64,000 nucleotides of DNA from an uncultured Rikenellaceae bacterium (GTDB lineage: Bacteria > Bacteroidota > Bacteroidia > Bacteroidales > Rikenellaceae), in the NCBI GenBank assembly GCA_946486375.1, contig CAMLTW010000004.1, positions 1 to 64,000 of the forward strand, written 5' to 3'. The translations under genes and the position numbers were made by a program. The notes beneath the pieces are model-generated. The model was not told the DNA's origin. It ran no database searches and saw only the letters and a program-made list of their open reading frames with translations. Each line of letters begins with the position of its first letter. Within the stretch, counting starts at the first letter, position 1. This document shows positions 8,132 to 16,566 of this stretch, piece after piece.

Positions 8132-9928
8132 CTACTGGATACCTCGTGTACGCACGATAGTCTCCTGTTGTCCGTTGTCGTAATTGTCCGAGGCCCTTTG
8201 ACGGAGCTGTTCGCTTCTGGCGAGTACGGCGTTTGCCAGCGTGTTGAGCGGTAAGGCTCCGGCCCGGTAAGCGTCAGTCACGGTCTGCGATAATTGGATA
8301 GTACAGGGTACACGGTCAATTGTCGCGACAAGCATGTTGCCTTGAAGTACGGGATTCGTGATGCGGGGATTGAGCGGTTCGTCAGGATAATGGCGGTATT
8401 GGGCTGCGCCTCTATTGGCCGTGTTCATTTCGCCTTCTGACCGTTCACGCAGCACTTCATGCCCGGCCTTGTTCAGCAGGTTCGCCCCGCCGAGACCGAT
8501 AAGGAGCATCTTCAGCAGCGGATTCCGCACAAACATACCGGCCACTATGCTGGCTATAGGCAGCAGGTTGTCCTTGATGTTCAGGGACTGTGTCTTGCCT
8601 GTAAATACTCCCAGTAGAATATCCGGCAGCATCGCCATCACATAGCCGAGATTGCCGGCAATGTCTCCCATGCCGCTCAGTCCAAGGGTGCCGAGCAGAT
8701 CTTCCCATCCGCCCGTGTTGCCGTTGGATGCCGGCGTTTCAGACAGGTCATTCACGGGATGTACCCCTGTTTCCTGCATGACCTCCGGCTCTTTTTCCGG
8801 TTGTACCGTTTCCTGATGTACCTGTTCCGGCTCTTCCGCATCCGTTTGTTTCTTTTCTTCCAGACTTTTCAGGTAGACTTCTTCCTGCCCCGGTGCGACG
8901 ACCAGCGGCACATCCTTGTAGCGTTCCGGCCGTTCCTGTTTCAGCTTGTCCTGCAAACCTTTCAGGAACGGGAACGGCTGCTGCTTCTTCATCCAGTCCG
9001 TAAAGTTGAAATTGCAGACCGGTATCTGTTTCTTCAGCTGCTCATTGGCGGTCGCCGTGAAACTGTCCTTGTCTGCGGTCATGGTGGCTGCTTCACGCCG
9101 GAAATCTTCAAACACATTGTGTTCGCTGCCGAATACACCCTGGCTGATACATTGTTCGACTGAAATCGACTTGGGGTCTTCCGGCTCCAAATGTGCCATG
9201 GTGGCGGAGACGGCAGCATCCACACCGATGAATCTGGCGAATGCCGCCCATGAGCCGGCACCGCCCAGCATGACGGTATCCGCCGAGGCACCCAACAGCC
9301 ATCCCGCACCCTGCTCGACCTTGCTCGGCCGGTAAGCGGCCTCACCACGCTTCTCGATCTCCTCGGCAAGCGGGGAACGGCTCAACATCTGCGGCAGGCC
9401 GAACAGGCTTGATTCCGCGGCCTTGCGGATGATATAATCAGCCGAAGACTTGGGCATACGGTCTTTCACCAGTTTGTCTATCATCTGCTGTTCCAGACGA
9501 TAGTCCATGTAGGCATAGGCGAGATCGCCGCCAAGCTGTTCCGACAGTTCGTCGTACCGTTCGCGGCCGATTTCCTTCACGACTGCATCACGCCATTGCC
9601 CGGCCATATACGCAAGGTCGTGCTGTATGTCTTCCGAAGCGGCGATTTTCTCCTTGCACATCTCTACATAATCTTCCGTTGTCTTGGAGTTCCATTCGCC
9701 GGTAACTTTGAGCAGCTGGTACGGGTCGTTCAAAGGTTGGGCTGAAGAAGCCATCATGCTGAGAACCCCGCCAAGGGAGGTGGAATATTCCTTCATTTCC
9801 TCACCTTGTTTCCGGGCAAGATAATCTCTTGTCTCATCCATGACGGAAGCAAGGTGGTAACGGAAATAGTCATCCGAAAGACGTTCCAGTTCTGCGAATC
9901 GTCTGCTTTGTTTTATAGTTCCGTCCAT
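8132..9928 (-). CDS. Large hypothetical protein with C-terminal membrane segments, 598 aa
   Basis: I do not recognise the family. The first 300 residues are helical and mostly soluble with a Gly/Ala-rich hydrophobic patch (GAGWLLGASADTVMLGGAG, near 207-225). An acidic Glu/Pro/Gln-rich linker follows (about 350-420). Two or three hydrophobic segments lie at about 435-500 (YVMAMLPDILLGVFTG; PLLKMLLIGLGGANLL). A soluble tail has VLQGNMLVATIDRVPC. Its place between the hydrolases of the operon suggests a membrane-associated scaffold or DNA-handling protein. It is also one of the few proteins large enough to hide an unrecognised relaxase, but no HUH-type motif is seen. Confidence 0.6.
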   Translation of the reverse strand: MDGTIKQSRRFAELERLSDDYFRYHLASVMDETRDYLARKQGEEMKEYSTSLGGVLSMMASSAQPLNDPYQLLKVTGEWNSKTTEDYVEMCKEKIAASEDIQHDLAYMAGQWRDAVVKEIGRERYDELSEQLGGDLAYAYMDYRLEQQMIDKLVKDRMPKSSADYIIRKAAESSLFGLPQMLSRSPLAEEIEKRGEAAYRPSKVEQGAGWLLGASADTVMLGGAGSWAAFARFIGVDAAVSATMAHLEPEDPKSISVEQCISQGVFGSEHNVFEDFRREAATMTADKDSFTATANEQLKKQIPVCNFNFTDWMKKQQPFPFLKGLQDKLKQERPERYKDVPLVVAPGQEEVYLKSLEEKKQTDAEEPEQVHQETVQPEKEPEVMQETGVHPVNDLSETPASNGNTGGWEDLLGTLGLSGMGDIAGNLGYVMAMLPDILLGVFTGKTQSLNIKDNLLPIASIVAGMFVRNPLLKMLLIGLGGANLLNKAGHEVLRERSEGEMNTANRGAAQYRHYPDEPLNPRITNPVLQGNMLVATIDRVPCTIQLSQTVTDAYRAGALPLNTLANAVLARSEQLRQRASDNYDNGQQETIVRTRGIQ

Positions 9929-9935
9929 AAGTATC

Positions 9936-10262
9936 CTATATCATATTTATCTGTTTCAACAGTTGTTCTTTTGTCTGTTCAATCGCATTGTGGTACACTT
10001 CCATCTGTTTGGGGAAGAACTCCTCCAGCCATGCGTCTTTCTCGATGTTGTCATGGATGAAGCGTATCGCCTGTTCACGCTCTATCTCCACGGAGGCTTC
10101 ACCTTCCTCCCGGTTGTTGAACCATGCCTTTGTCCACCAGCGGACACCAGCCCGGTCCGGATATACGGACACGATACGCGGTATGTCGAAGCTCTGGATG
10201 TCGATGTCGAGTTCAGCCAGCGGATCAATGATGCCGCTGTAGCTTACGGCTTCGTCATGGAG
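9936..10262 (-). CDS. C-terminal extension of the M23-like protein, reached by -1 frameshift (or separated by mutation)
   Basis: This frame reads on from the slippery run without any ATG. The only internal start candidate is a GTG at 10172, in the middle of continuous protein-like sequence (HDEAVSYSGIIDPLAELDI precedes it). It ends QLLKQINMI 7 nt before the next gene. A -1 shift at A AAA AAC would fuse it to residue 271 of the upstream protein, giving about 379 aa. The content is acidic and helical with an aromatic cluster (RWWTKAWF). Either programmed frameshifting makes two products, or one A was lost from a 10-A tract and the gene is broken or mis-sequenced here. Confidence 0.6.
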   Translation of the reverse strand, partial: LHDEAVSYSGIIDPLAELDIDIQSFDIPRIVSVYPDRAGVRWWTKAWFNNREEGEASVEIEREQAIRFIHDNIEKDAWLEEFFPKQMEVYHNAIEQTKEQLLKQINMI

Positions 10263-11074
10263 TTTTTTTTTATGTCTCCGCTCATGGTGGAGAGGTACAC
10301 GTTGTGACGCAGGGCCAGGTAATGCAGGAAATCAGCGATGAGCAGGTTCTGTACCTTGCTGACCAGCGGGATGGATTTATGTCCCAGTCCGAGAGGATTG
10401 GCCATGCTCGGCATGTTCTCGTAGAAATATTCTCTCATCGCCCCCATGGTGAAGATGTGGCGCAGAGACTGCTCCGTGTGCTCGGGCAACACGTAGGCTC
10501 CGCGTTGCAGATCCTCCATGTAGTACGGCAGGAAACGCAGCATCAGTTCCTCGATTTCCCGTTTGTCCTTGTCGTAATCGGTCTTCACGGTCATTTCCAG
10601 ATCCGGGAATGCCGCCGTTTCATGTCCTCCCGCCTGACGAAGCGCACGGATGTTGCCGTAAAGCATGGTCAGGAACTCCAGCGGATTCAGTTCCTCTCCC
10701 TTGAACCGGGCTTCGACGTGCAGCCTGTCACCGCTCAAGGCCACAGTCTGACCGGCTTTCACGCGTTGCCCGAACTGCGCAAAGACATTTGACAGGTGTC
10801 CGTATGTCACCTCATATTCCCCGTACCGGATAGTCTGGCATATCCCGTGTACCGGATCATTGCCGACCCCTGACACGATTCCGCTCGCGACGGCAGACAG
10901 CCTGTAATATCGGGCGTTGAAGTCAATGCCATGGTGGAAAAACGGCTTGCCCGTTCCCGGGTCGGTCTGTTCGCCGTAACCGAGAGTCATTTCCACCTCC
11001 TTGCCCTGGGGCTCCTCGAAAGGCATACAGTAGCCGCTCTCGGAGTGAAGTATCATTTCTTCTGTATATTTCAT
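10244..11074 (-). CDS. M23-like peptidase with incomplete zinc site (zero-frame product, 276 aa)
   Basis: Residues 10-150 form an LytM/M23 fold: HHGIDF carries the first zinc motif, YGHLS is the usual core strand, and DRLHVEARF replaces the standard HxH, so the first His of that pair is Arg. Catalysis is therefore doubtful; many such proteins act as activators or scaffolds. Residues 165-271 are helical. The frame ends five codons after an A AAA AAC heptamer (10268-10262); the -1 frame stays open for 108 more residues of protein-like sequence. The gene follows the 11099 gene closely in the operon. No signal peptide is seen. Confidence 0.75.
   Translation of the reverse strand: MKYTEEMILHSESGYCMPFEEPQGKEVEMTLGYGEQTDPGTGKPFFHHGIDFNARYYRLSAVASGIVSGVGNDPVHGICQTIRYGEYEVTYGHLSNVFAQFGQRVKAGQTVALSGDRLHVEARFKGEELNPLEFLTMLYGNIRALRQAGGHETAAFPDLEMTVKTDYDKDKREIEELMLRFLPYYMEDLQRGAYVLPEHTEQSLRHIFTMGAMREYFYENMPSMANPLGLGHKSIPLVSKVQNLLIADFLHYLALRHNVYLSTMSGDIKKNSMTKP
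10262..10268 (-). promoter_or_regulatory. Candidate -1 ribosomal frameshift heptamer A AAA AAC
   Basis: On the minus strand the zero frame reads ATA AAA AAA AAC TCC, which places the classical slippery heptamer exactly in phase. A GGAG lies 7 nt upstream, like the stimulatory site of dnaX. Downstream, CAGCGG (10239-10234) pairs with CCGCTG (10223-10218), extended by AGC/GCT. The spacer to this hairpin is 17-22 nt, longer than usual. The zero-frame stop is 15 nt after the heptamer. Confidence 0.5.
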
Positions 11075-11098
11075 TTCGTTCTGTATTGGTTCATAATG

Positions 11099-11764
11099 TT
11101 ATCTTCTCATTCCTCCGTTATAAGTCTGTTCCTCGCTCTGGCCGGGGAAAGCCTGTATCCTTGCCACGCTCTCCGTGTTCGTGTCACGGAAGACGCCGGC
11201 ATTGTTGCCGATGAGCATCATGCCGAGGAAAGCCCCGGCGATCTTGCCCAACCACCCGAAACGTCCGAAAATGAGAAAAGCGGCGGCTATAAGGCCCGCG
11301 ATGCTCAATCCAGATACGTTGCCATGGCCGAGGTTACGGACAAAATTGCCGAGCATGTTCATGCCTCCGCCACTCGAAGCCTGCCGTAGGAAATTGGATA
11401 CCCCGTCAAGTTTGGAATCTATTCCCGCCACAGCTCCGCTTAACGTGCCGACGGCTTCTCCGGCCTTGTCCGTCAGTCCCCGTACATCCTCGGCGGTATC
11501 AGCCAAGGCATCCGTGGCCGGTTCTCCGATGACCGCATCGCTCACGATACGCACCACGCTCTTGTCTGTCGTCAGCTTTTCCCAGCCGACATAACCGATC
11601 GCACCTCCGACGGCGGCAGTCTTGACGGCTTGTCCGGCGCCCCGTAACGTCTGCGACGGATGAAGTGCCGCTTCACCCACGTTTTTCCCGGTTGCCAAAA
11701 CAGCCTTGCCGGTACCTTTGGCCGCCTTGCCGCCATACTTCAATATTGTACTCCATACTCCCAT
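11099..11764 (-). CDS. Gly/Ala-rich membrane protein, 221 aa
   Basis: The N-terminal 70 residues are basic and Gly/Ala-rich (KYGGKAAKGTGKAVLATGKN). A central helical region follows, then a hydrophobic pair of segments at about 150-190 (LSIAGLIAAAFLIFGRFGWLGKIAGAFLGMML). The last residues are NGGMRR, close to the SGGMRR end of the ArdC protein although the codons differ (GGA GGA ATG AGA AGA versus GGT GGA ATG CGA CGA). The family is not recognised. It sits between a VirB5-like secreted protein and the M23-like protein, so a role at the inner membrane in the secretion apparatus is plausible. Confidence 0.6.
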   Translation of the reverse strand: MGVWSTILKYGGKAAKGTGKAVLATGKNVGEAALHPSQTLRGAGQAVKTAAVGGAIGYVGWEKLTTDKSVVRIVSDAVIGEPATDALADTAEDVRGLTDKAGEAVGTLSGAVAGIDSKLDGVSNFLRQASSGGGMNMLGNFVRNLGHGNVSGLSIAGLIAAAFLIFGRFGWLGKIAGAFLGMMLIGNNAGVFRDTNTESVARIQAFPGQSEEQTYNGGMRR

Positions 11765-11776
11765 ATCTCGTTCTTT

Positions 11777-12460
11777 TTAAGGTCTTACATTTTTTCCGAT
11801 CTGCTTCCATCTTCGTTTGGCGGCTTCCACAATGTCGCGTTTGTCCGCAACAGGGCGTGCGCCTTCGTCGATTTCATACCAGATGTCACTCATAGTCGTA
11901 TATTTCACGGCCTTGGTCAGCCGTTGCAGCTTGGTGTTCATCAGCTTGAGCTTCGGCCTGATCCCGAAGACTATCTCCATGCGTTCCCTTTCCGTCATCT
12001 TGTTTTCCGCAAGACAGGCCATTCGTATGTCATTTACTATTTCCACACTGCCAAGCATCAGCTCCCGGTAAATCCTGTTGCGCTCCGTGGAAAGGGCTAC
12101 TGCCAATGCGTTGGTCGTGCTCCGGCTAACCTGCCTGGTAAAATCTTCCATATTGTCTGTCAGCCTTGAGATTTCGTGATAAAAGCCATAAATCTGTGCG
12201 GCGTAGCAGACGATGGACCGGAAAGAATCCAGATACTTGTTGAACTCCCTTTGCAGGTCGGCCGTAGCCTGTACTTCCTCTTTCGTCCATATATGTCCGG
12301 TAGTCTGCAGCATCATCACCTTCTCCTGGTTTTTCAGCTCTTTCTGCGCCTTGTCCGTGTAGAGCAGTATCATTCCGGCCAGAACCGGATCGTTCTGTGC
12401 CTGTATCTTGCCGATACAGATGCCCGTCAGCAGCATAACTATCAAAATCGTCCGTTTCAT
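11777..12460 (-). CDS. Secreted VirB5/TraI-like conjugation protein, 227 aa
   Basis: A signal peptide (MKRTILIVMLLTGICIGKIQA, about 1-21) precedes a helical, periplasmic-type domain. The C-terminus KYTTMSDIWYEIDEG ... EAAKRRWKQIGK matches a pattern also found at the ends of the proteins encoded at 12472, 48377, 49154 and 49876: a helix ending in (R/D/G)RW followed by about 10 polar residues. Helical periplasmic proteins of this size next to TraJ are minor pilus or channel components in related systems. It forms a pair with the next gene upstream, 11 nt away. The assignment is by architecture and context, not a clear domain match. Confidence 0.6.
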   Translation of the reverse strand: MKRTILIVMLLTGICIGKIQAQNDPVLAGMILLYTDKAQKELKNQEKVMMLQTTGHIWTKEEVQATADLQREFNKYLDSFRSIVCYAAQIYGFYHEISRLTDNMEDFTRQVSRSTTNALAVALSTERNRIYRELMLGSVEIVNDIRMACLAENKMTERERMEIVFGIRPKLKLMNTKLQRLTKAVKYTTMSDIWYEIDEGARPVADKRDIVEAAKRRWKQIGKNVRP

Positions 12461-12471
12461 CGCGTCATTCT

Positions 12472-13167
12472 TTATCGTGTCAGGGAGGCTGCCCGGCGCC
12501 AGCGTGACATGGCCATGCGGGCCACTTCACCGTTGTTGCGGTCAAGCATACCTGCCGTCACATTTCTCCATACATCATTGAAAGTATAGTACCGGATGCT
12601 CAGGTAGAGCAGATGCAGCTTCCGGCTGAAAGCCGACAGCCTGTCATTCAGCGCCCATAGCGTAGTGCTGCGCTCCGCACCGGTCAGCATATTCTCTTCA
12701 CCGCCTTTGGCAACGGCATCGTTCAGCAGTGTATATACGGAGACCAGTTCCGTGGCCGTCTCGATATAAAGGTTGTTCATGCCCATACTGGCAACGATAC
12801 CCTGCGGGTTGTCCTTTATCGCTTTGCCCAGTTTACCCAGAGTCAGGAAGATCCGGACCCCGTCGTTATAGAGATGCGTACAGGCTTTCAGTGACGAAGC
12901 GTATCCGTTCACCGTCTTCAGGTAGCCGTTGTACTGTTTCTGCCATTCATGGATGCGGTTGAATTCGGCGGCGATGCTGTTCTGCAGGAGTGCCGTCTGC
13001 GTCTGTCCCTTGATCTGTTTTTCAATCTGGCCGTTTATCAGCTCGTTGCCCTCCGCCAGAGCAATCCACTCCAGCGGATTGGAAGCCGCTATCTGGGCTT
13101 TGGACACCTGCGGCAGAAGCAGGACGGCAACGAGGGCCAGACTCCAGTTAATGATTCGTGATCTCAT
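12472..13167 (-). CDS. Secreted VirB5/TraI-like conjugation protein, 231 aa
   Basis: I start at MRSRIINWSLALVAVLLL (13167), which gives a clean signal peptide ending near SKAQ; a longer in-frame start at 13212 would bury it. The mature part is helical with an early Gln-rich stretch. The C-terminal IRYYTFNDVWRNVTAGM ... ARMAMSRWRRAAS parallels the neighbour at 11777 and the secreted proteins of the main tra operon. The gene overlaps the upstream PH-domain gene by 20 nt. It is probably a periplasmic channel or pilus accessory protein. Confidence 0.6.
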   Translation of the reverse strand: MRSRIINWSLALVAVLLLPQVSKAQIAASNPLEWIALAEGNELINGQIEKQIKGQTQTALLQNSIAAEFNRIHEWQKQYNGYLKTVNGYASSLKACTHLYNDGVRIFLTLGKLGKAIKDNPQGIVASMGMNNLYIETATELVSVYTLLNDAVAKGGEENMLTGAERSTTLWALNDRLSAFSRKLHLLYLSIRYYTFNDVWRNVTAGMLDRNNGEVARMAMSRWRRAASLTR

Positions 13168-13636
13168 ATATTCCCTTTTTTCTTTTGTTGTATTCCACCC
13201 GTTCGCGGACAAGTGTTACTATGTCATCCCTGCGCCGGATACCGGTCAGATCAAGCCTGGGGGTATTCCGGTCCATCGAGAAAATGCTCACCGTCTTCAG
13301 CCCGCAAAGCTGCTGCAGCAGGCTTTGATTTTCCGTGAAGTCCACGATACGGTATAATTCCATATAATCTGTCTTACGCCAGATGATGCCATGCTCGCAC
13401 ACGAGCTGTTCGGACCCGATGCGATAGCGTATGCGTCGTAGATAGATGAACCTGTACACCAGGAACAGGGAAAGCAGAAGGGCGACCCACATGGACAGAG
13501 TCGTGAACGGCAAGCCGTCAATCCCGCCAAAGACCCATCCTGCACAGCATAACACAAGAATGGGCAGCTCGTTGATGACGAACTGTCCGGTGTGGGGCAC
13601 AAACACATGAGTGCGGAATAAACGGTCTGTCTGCAT
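13148..13636 (-). CDS. Bacterial PH (bPH2/YdbS-like) membrane protein, 162 aa
   Basis: Two hydrophobic segments at about 20-60 (LPILVLCCAGWVFGG; LSMWVALLLSLFLVYRFIYL) are followed by a PH-like beta domain with the typical pattern RYRIGSEQLVCEHGIIWRKTDYMELYRIVDF. This is the usual YdbS/YdbT arrangement. The role of such proteins is poorly known, mostly linked to membrane-associated assemblies. Its place between a Toprim protein and secreted conjugation proteins is unusual; it may anchor or sense an envelope complex. The start at 13636 is 12 nt after the Toprim gene. Confidence 0.75.
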   Translation of the reverse strand: MQTDRLFRTHVFVPHTGQFVINELPILVLCCAGWVFGGIDGLPFTTLSMWVALLLSLFLVYRFIYLRRIRYRIGSEQLVCEHGIIWRKTDYMELYRIVDFTENQSLLQQLCGLKTVSIFSMDRNTPRLDLTGIRRRDDIVTLVRERVEYNKRKKGIYEITNH

Positions 13637-13648
13637 GATGTTTTCTTT

Positions 13649-14800
13649 TTATCTGTGATAACTGGTCTGCCGTTCTTCCTCGTCCTGTCCTGAATGCCGT
13701 ACTTCAATCGGATTGACCAGCCCCTCGGTCTCTTTGAGGTACTCGGGATTGGTCTTGCCAAGCAACGCATCGTTCCAGTCCTTGTAGCAAGGCAGAATGG
13801 GAAATTCTCTGATATTTTCCGGGGAAATGTTCATCTGTCCGGCTATTGCCTTGAACTTTTCCACGAACAGCCGTCCGGCGGCATCATTGTCGAAACAGAG
13901 GTAATGGTGTGCCTCCGGTGTGGCGGCAAGCATACCCTTGATCTGACCCTCTGTAGGGGTACCGCCGGTAGATACATACACGCTCTTCCTGGATAGGTCC
14001 GGGTTGTTCTTGATCTGTTCCCGGTTGAGCTGATAGAAGGCCATCGCGTCATAGGCACTTTCAAACCATGCCACTCCGCCGACGGAATCCAGGTCACCCT
14101 TAAGGTTGGCTATCCACAGCCCCTCGCTCGAATTGCTGCCCTCAGCCTTGCCCTTGTAACTGCCGCTGCCGTCCGGACGCGGGCGGCCTCGTTCCTCAAG
14201 GCCGACAACCGTCCCCGGGTCTTTGGGCAAAGACATCGGAAAGGCAAGGTTCGTGTATCGGGTCCCGTCTTCACGGACTTTTGTCGCCAGGTAGAAATCA
14301 CGGTGGAAGGCATACTGCGTGTAGAGGTCGATTCCACGGTGTTTGAAGAAAGGATAGAACTTCTTCTGCGTATCCCTGTCCTGAGGGTTGAACCTGTGAA
14401 TCTCGTAATCCGTTATGTCGAACGGTTTCACGTCCCGTTTCGGCTGGATAATCCGTGTACTGCGTTCCTCGATGGGATGGTTCAGCAACCGGTTGCACAC
14501 GAGATTGACAAGCCGGTCCGGAGATACTCCTGCCCGGTATTCCGCGAAAAACTGCGGGTATTCCTTGATGAAGGATATGATGTTATAGACTTTCTGTTCC
14601 TGTGCCTTGAAACAGCACTTGCCGTTCGGCATCACGATGAACTTGTCGCCACGGATACGACGGCCTTCGCTGTCCATCCGCACATACGACGGATAACGCA
14701 GACCGTCACGCTTGTTCAGATGATAGCCCGCGTCAATGAGTATGTCCTGAATGTTCAGTCTCTGTAGAAAATCATCGTATGTAAGGTCTCCGTTCCTCAT
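13649..14800 (-). CDS. Toprim-domain primase-like protein, 383 aa
   Basis: The N-terminal 110 residues resemble the zinc-binding/N-terminal region of mobile-element primases but without an evident CHC2 cluster (GDKFIVMPNGKCCFKAQEQ). A Toprim domain follows at about 240-330 with the catalytic Glu in WFESAYDAMAFY and the DxD in LCFDNDAAGRLF. A low-complexity Gly/Ser insertion lies near 205-220. Related proteins of Bacteroides elements are annotated as Toprim or DUF3991 proteins. It likely primes the complementary strand after transfer or nicks and handles DNA. The first ATG lies 4 nt after the preceding gene. Confidence 0.8.
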   Translation of the reverse strand: MRNGDLTYDDFLQRLNIQDILIDAGYHLNKRDGLRYPSYVRMDSEGRRIRGDKFIVMPNGKCCFKAQEQKVYNIISFIKEYPQFFAEYRAGVSPDRLVNLVCNRLLNHPIEERSTRIIQPKRDVKPFDITDYEIHRFNPQDRDTQKKFYPFFKHRGIDLYTQYAFHRDFYLATKVREDGTRYTNLAFPMSLPKDPGTVVGLEERGRPRPDGSGSYKGKAEGSNSSEGLWIANLKGDLDSVGGVAWFESAYDAMAFYQLNREQIKNNPDLSRKSVYVSTGGTPTEGQIKGMLAATPEAHHYLCFDNDAAGRLFVEKFKAIAGQMNISPENIREFPILPCYKDWNDALLGKTNPEYLKETEGLVNPIEVRHSGQDEEERQTSYHR

Positions 14801-14804
14801 AAGT

Positions 14805-16304
14805 TTACCTCCCCATTCTCATATCACCGATTTCCCGGTTCATCTGTGCCTCGAAATTCCGGATGGCAACATCCCTCGGAGTGTCAACACCGGGTTTGAA
14901 ATAAGGACGCGGCCCATGGTAATGTTCCTCATAACACTCCGGCCCGTGATGGCATCTGAGATTATGCACGACCTCGGAAACCACCACGGCACCTGCTGAA
15001 AGGGCCGCAAGAATCTTTATGCCCAGTCCTTTGCTTGTTTCCGGACGGGGGCGCAGGTCTGCCTCGCTGAAGATCTTCGCGAAAAGTTTCGTCCGATGGT
15101 AATCGTCCGTGGCGAGAAACTTGTCGTATTCCTTCTGGGTAATCTCGTGGCTGTAGGTCTGCCCGTCGATGACGGCGGTCATCCTATACTTTCCCTCTTC
15201 CGGTCCGGGTTCCACGGCAATCCGGCTTATCTCGGTTCCATGCCCGCCGATCTCATCCGACAGCTGCAGGCTGTTGCCATAGTCTTCCGTCTGCCCGTTC
15301 GCCTGTGCGTATTCCTGGTAATGTCTTGCGGCCAGTTCCTCGTGCACTTCAGGATGGAGGCCGATGGCGATATGCCTGTCACTGTTCAGATCATCCAAGG
15401 TCACTTTATCCGCGAAATCTCCGGCAATGACCCCGTTCAGGAGCTCCAGACGTTGCTCAATGGAATGCTCTTCAAGAGAATTCGATGTAAGCGTTTTGAT
15501 TTCCTCTTCCGTCAGGTCATAGACCATGTCCGCGTTGACATTCTCGGACTGCACGGTGAGGGTTCTGTTCTCCGCATCGACAATAAGCCCGTGCGAAGCA
15601 AGGCACTCCGACCATTTTTCGTTCGAGAAATAGACTGGCGAAGCGACAAGCTCCCTGTACGGGCGGGCAGGTTCCTGGCTGCGGGGACGACTGACCATCG
15701 GTGTAATGGCAGCCTGCAAGTCCTGCAGGACATCACGGGGCTGTACGGGTTGTTCCGGCTGTCCTCCCTTGTAATAAAAGCCGTAGCCTCCGGACTGCAG
15801 CTCGCCGGGCTTCATGCGTCCGTCAGGACGTTCGGGGACAATGGGCGCTCCGGGGAAAAAGAGCTGTCCGCCGACCCTGCGCAGATGAAAACCGCCCTGC
15901 TGGCGCGGTGTCCATCCGAGTATGGGAGGAAACAGCCCCCAACGGCCTGTACGCCCGTATTCACCCATTCCGATACGGTAGCCGTGCAGACCCATCGCCA
16001 CACGTCCGTTGGCATTGCGGGCATGGACAAAGTTCTTGGGCAGATAGAAATCCTTTGCAAGGATGCTCGTGAGCACATTGTAGGCTTTCTTGTTGGCGGT
16101 GTTTGTTCCCCAGTCCGTAAGCGCCAACAGTTGTTTCTCGGTAATCGGATAGGTCAGCAGCGGCGAATCGTGTCCCTGTACGATCAGCTTGTAGCCGCCA
16201 CCGTCAAATGCGATATGGGCTTGAAGCCCGTTGCGCATCAGTATGTCGCGCATTTCAGGCTGCAAGTCCATCGCTCTGGGGTTTGTATTGGTTCGTATTG
16301 CCAT
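14805..16304 (-). CDS. Three-repeat hypothetical protein with His-rich C-terminus, 499 aa
   Basis: No family is recognised. The sequence contains two diverged copies of a unit of about 85 residues, at about 18-105 (PITEKQLLALTDWG ... RVAMGLHGY) and 236-325 (DLTEEEIKTLTS ... HIAIGLHPE). A third related piece lies at about 370-415 (TAVIDGQTYSHEITQKEYDKFL). The third unit resembles a module in the 5722-8106 ArdC-like protein. A Gly/Pro-rich middle links the units. The C-terminal part has a short hydrophobic stretch (ILAALSAGAVVVSEVV) and a His/Cys cluster (CHHGPECYEEHYHGP). It is probably a DNA-associated or structural component of the element. Confidence 0.6.
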   Translation of the reverse strand: MAIRTNTNPRAMDLQPEMRDILMRNGLQAHIAFDGGGYKLIVQGHDSPLLTYPITEKQLLALTDWGTNTANKKAYNVLTSILAKDFYLPKNFVHARNANGRVAMGLHGYRIGMGEYGRTGRWGLFPPILGWTPRQQGGFHLRRVGGQLFFPGAPIVPERPDGRMKPGELQSGGYGFYYKGGQPEQPVQPRDVLQDLQAAITPMVSRPRSQEPARPYRELVASPVYFSNEKWSECLASHGLIVDAENRTLTVQSENVNADMVYDLTEEEIKTLTSNSLEEHSIEQRLELLNGVIAGDFADKVTLDDLNSDRHIAIGLHPEVHEELAARHYQEYAQANGQTEDYGNSLQLSDEIGGHGTEISRIAVEPGPEEGKYRMTAVIDGQTYSHEITQKEYDKFLATDDYHRTKLFAKIFSEADLRPRPETSKGLGIKILAALSAGAVVVSEVVHNLRCHHGPECYEEHYHGPRPYFKPGVDTPRDVAIRNFEAQMNREIGDMRMGR

Positions 16305-16329
16305 AGTCTGATGTTATGATTGTTATCCG

Positions 16330-16554
16330 CTATGCGTTTCCTTCCTCCATCGCCGCTTCCAGCTGTTCGTCCTTGTAGCGGACAAATTCGGCGGCAGAAT
16401 CATTCCCGATAACGAGGTTGCGTTCCTCACAGTAACGGGCATATTCCTCCTGCCACTCCGCGGAAAAATGGTTCACATAGTCGAGCCAGCCGTATTCGCC
16501 GCTCTGCATTTTCTCTATCAATACCTCTTCGGGATAATACTGGTGCTGTGCCAT
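16330..16554 (-). CDS. Small conserved-looking acidic protein, 74 aa
   Basis: This is an acidic, aromatic-rich small protein with no motif of known function and no membrane segment. It is 12 nt downstream of the DUF4099 gene and 25 nt upstream of the repeat protein gene, clearly in the operon. The regular helical pattern (EEYARYCEERNLVIGNDSAAEFVRY) supports a real protein. It might be an anti-restriction or regulatory small protein, but nothing specific supports that. Confidence 0.6.
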   Translation of the reverse strand: MAQHQYYPEEVLIEKMQSGEYGWLDYVNHFSAEWQEEYARYCEERNLVIGNDSAAEFVRYKDEQLEAAMEEGNA

Positions 16555-16566
16555 ATCAATCGGTTT

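Noticed and set aside
10263-10271. Nine-T run on the plus strand as an intrinsic terminator
   Set aside because: No GC-rich hairpin precedes it on the plus strand, no plus-strand gene ends there, and on the minus strand it is the coding A tract of the slippery site.
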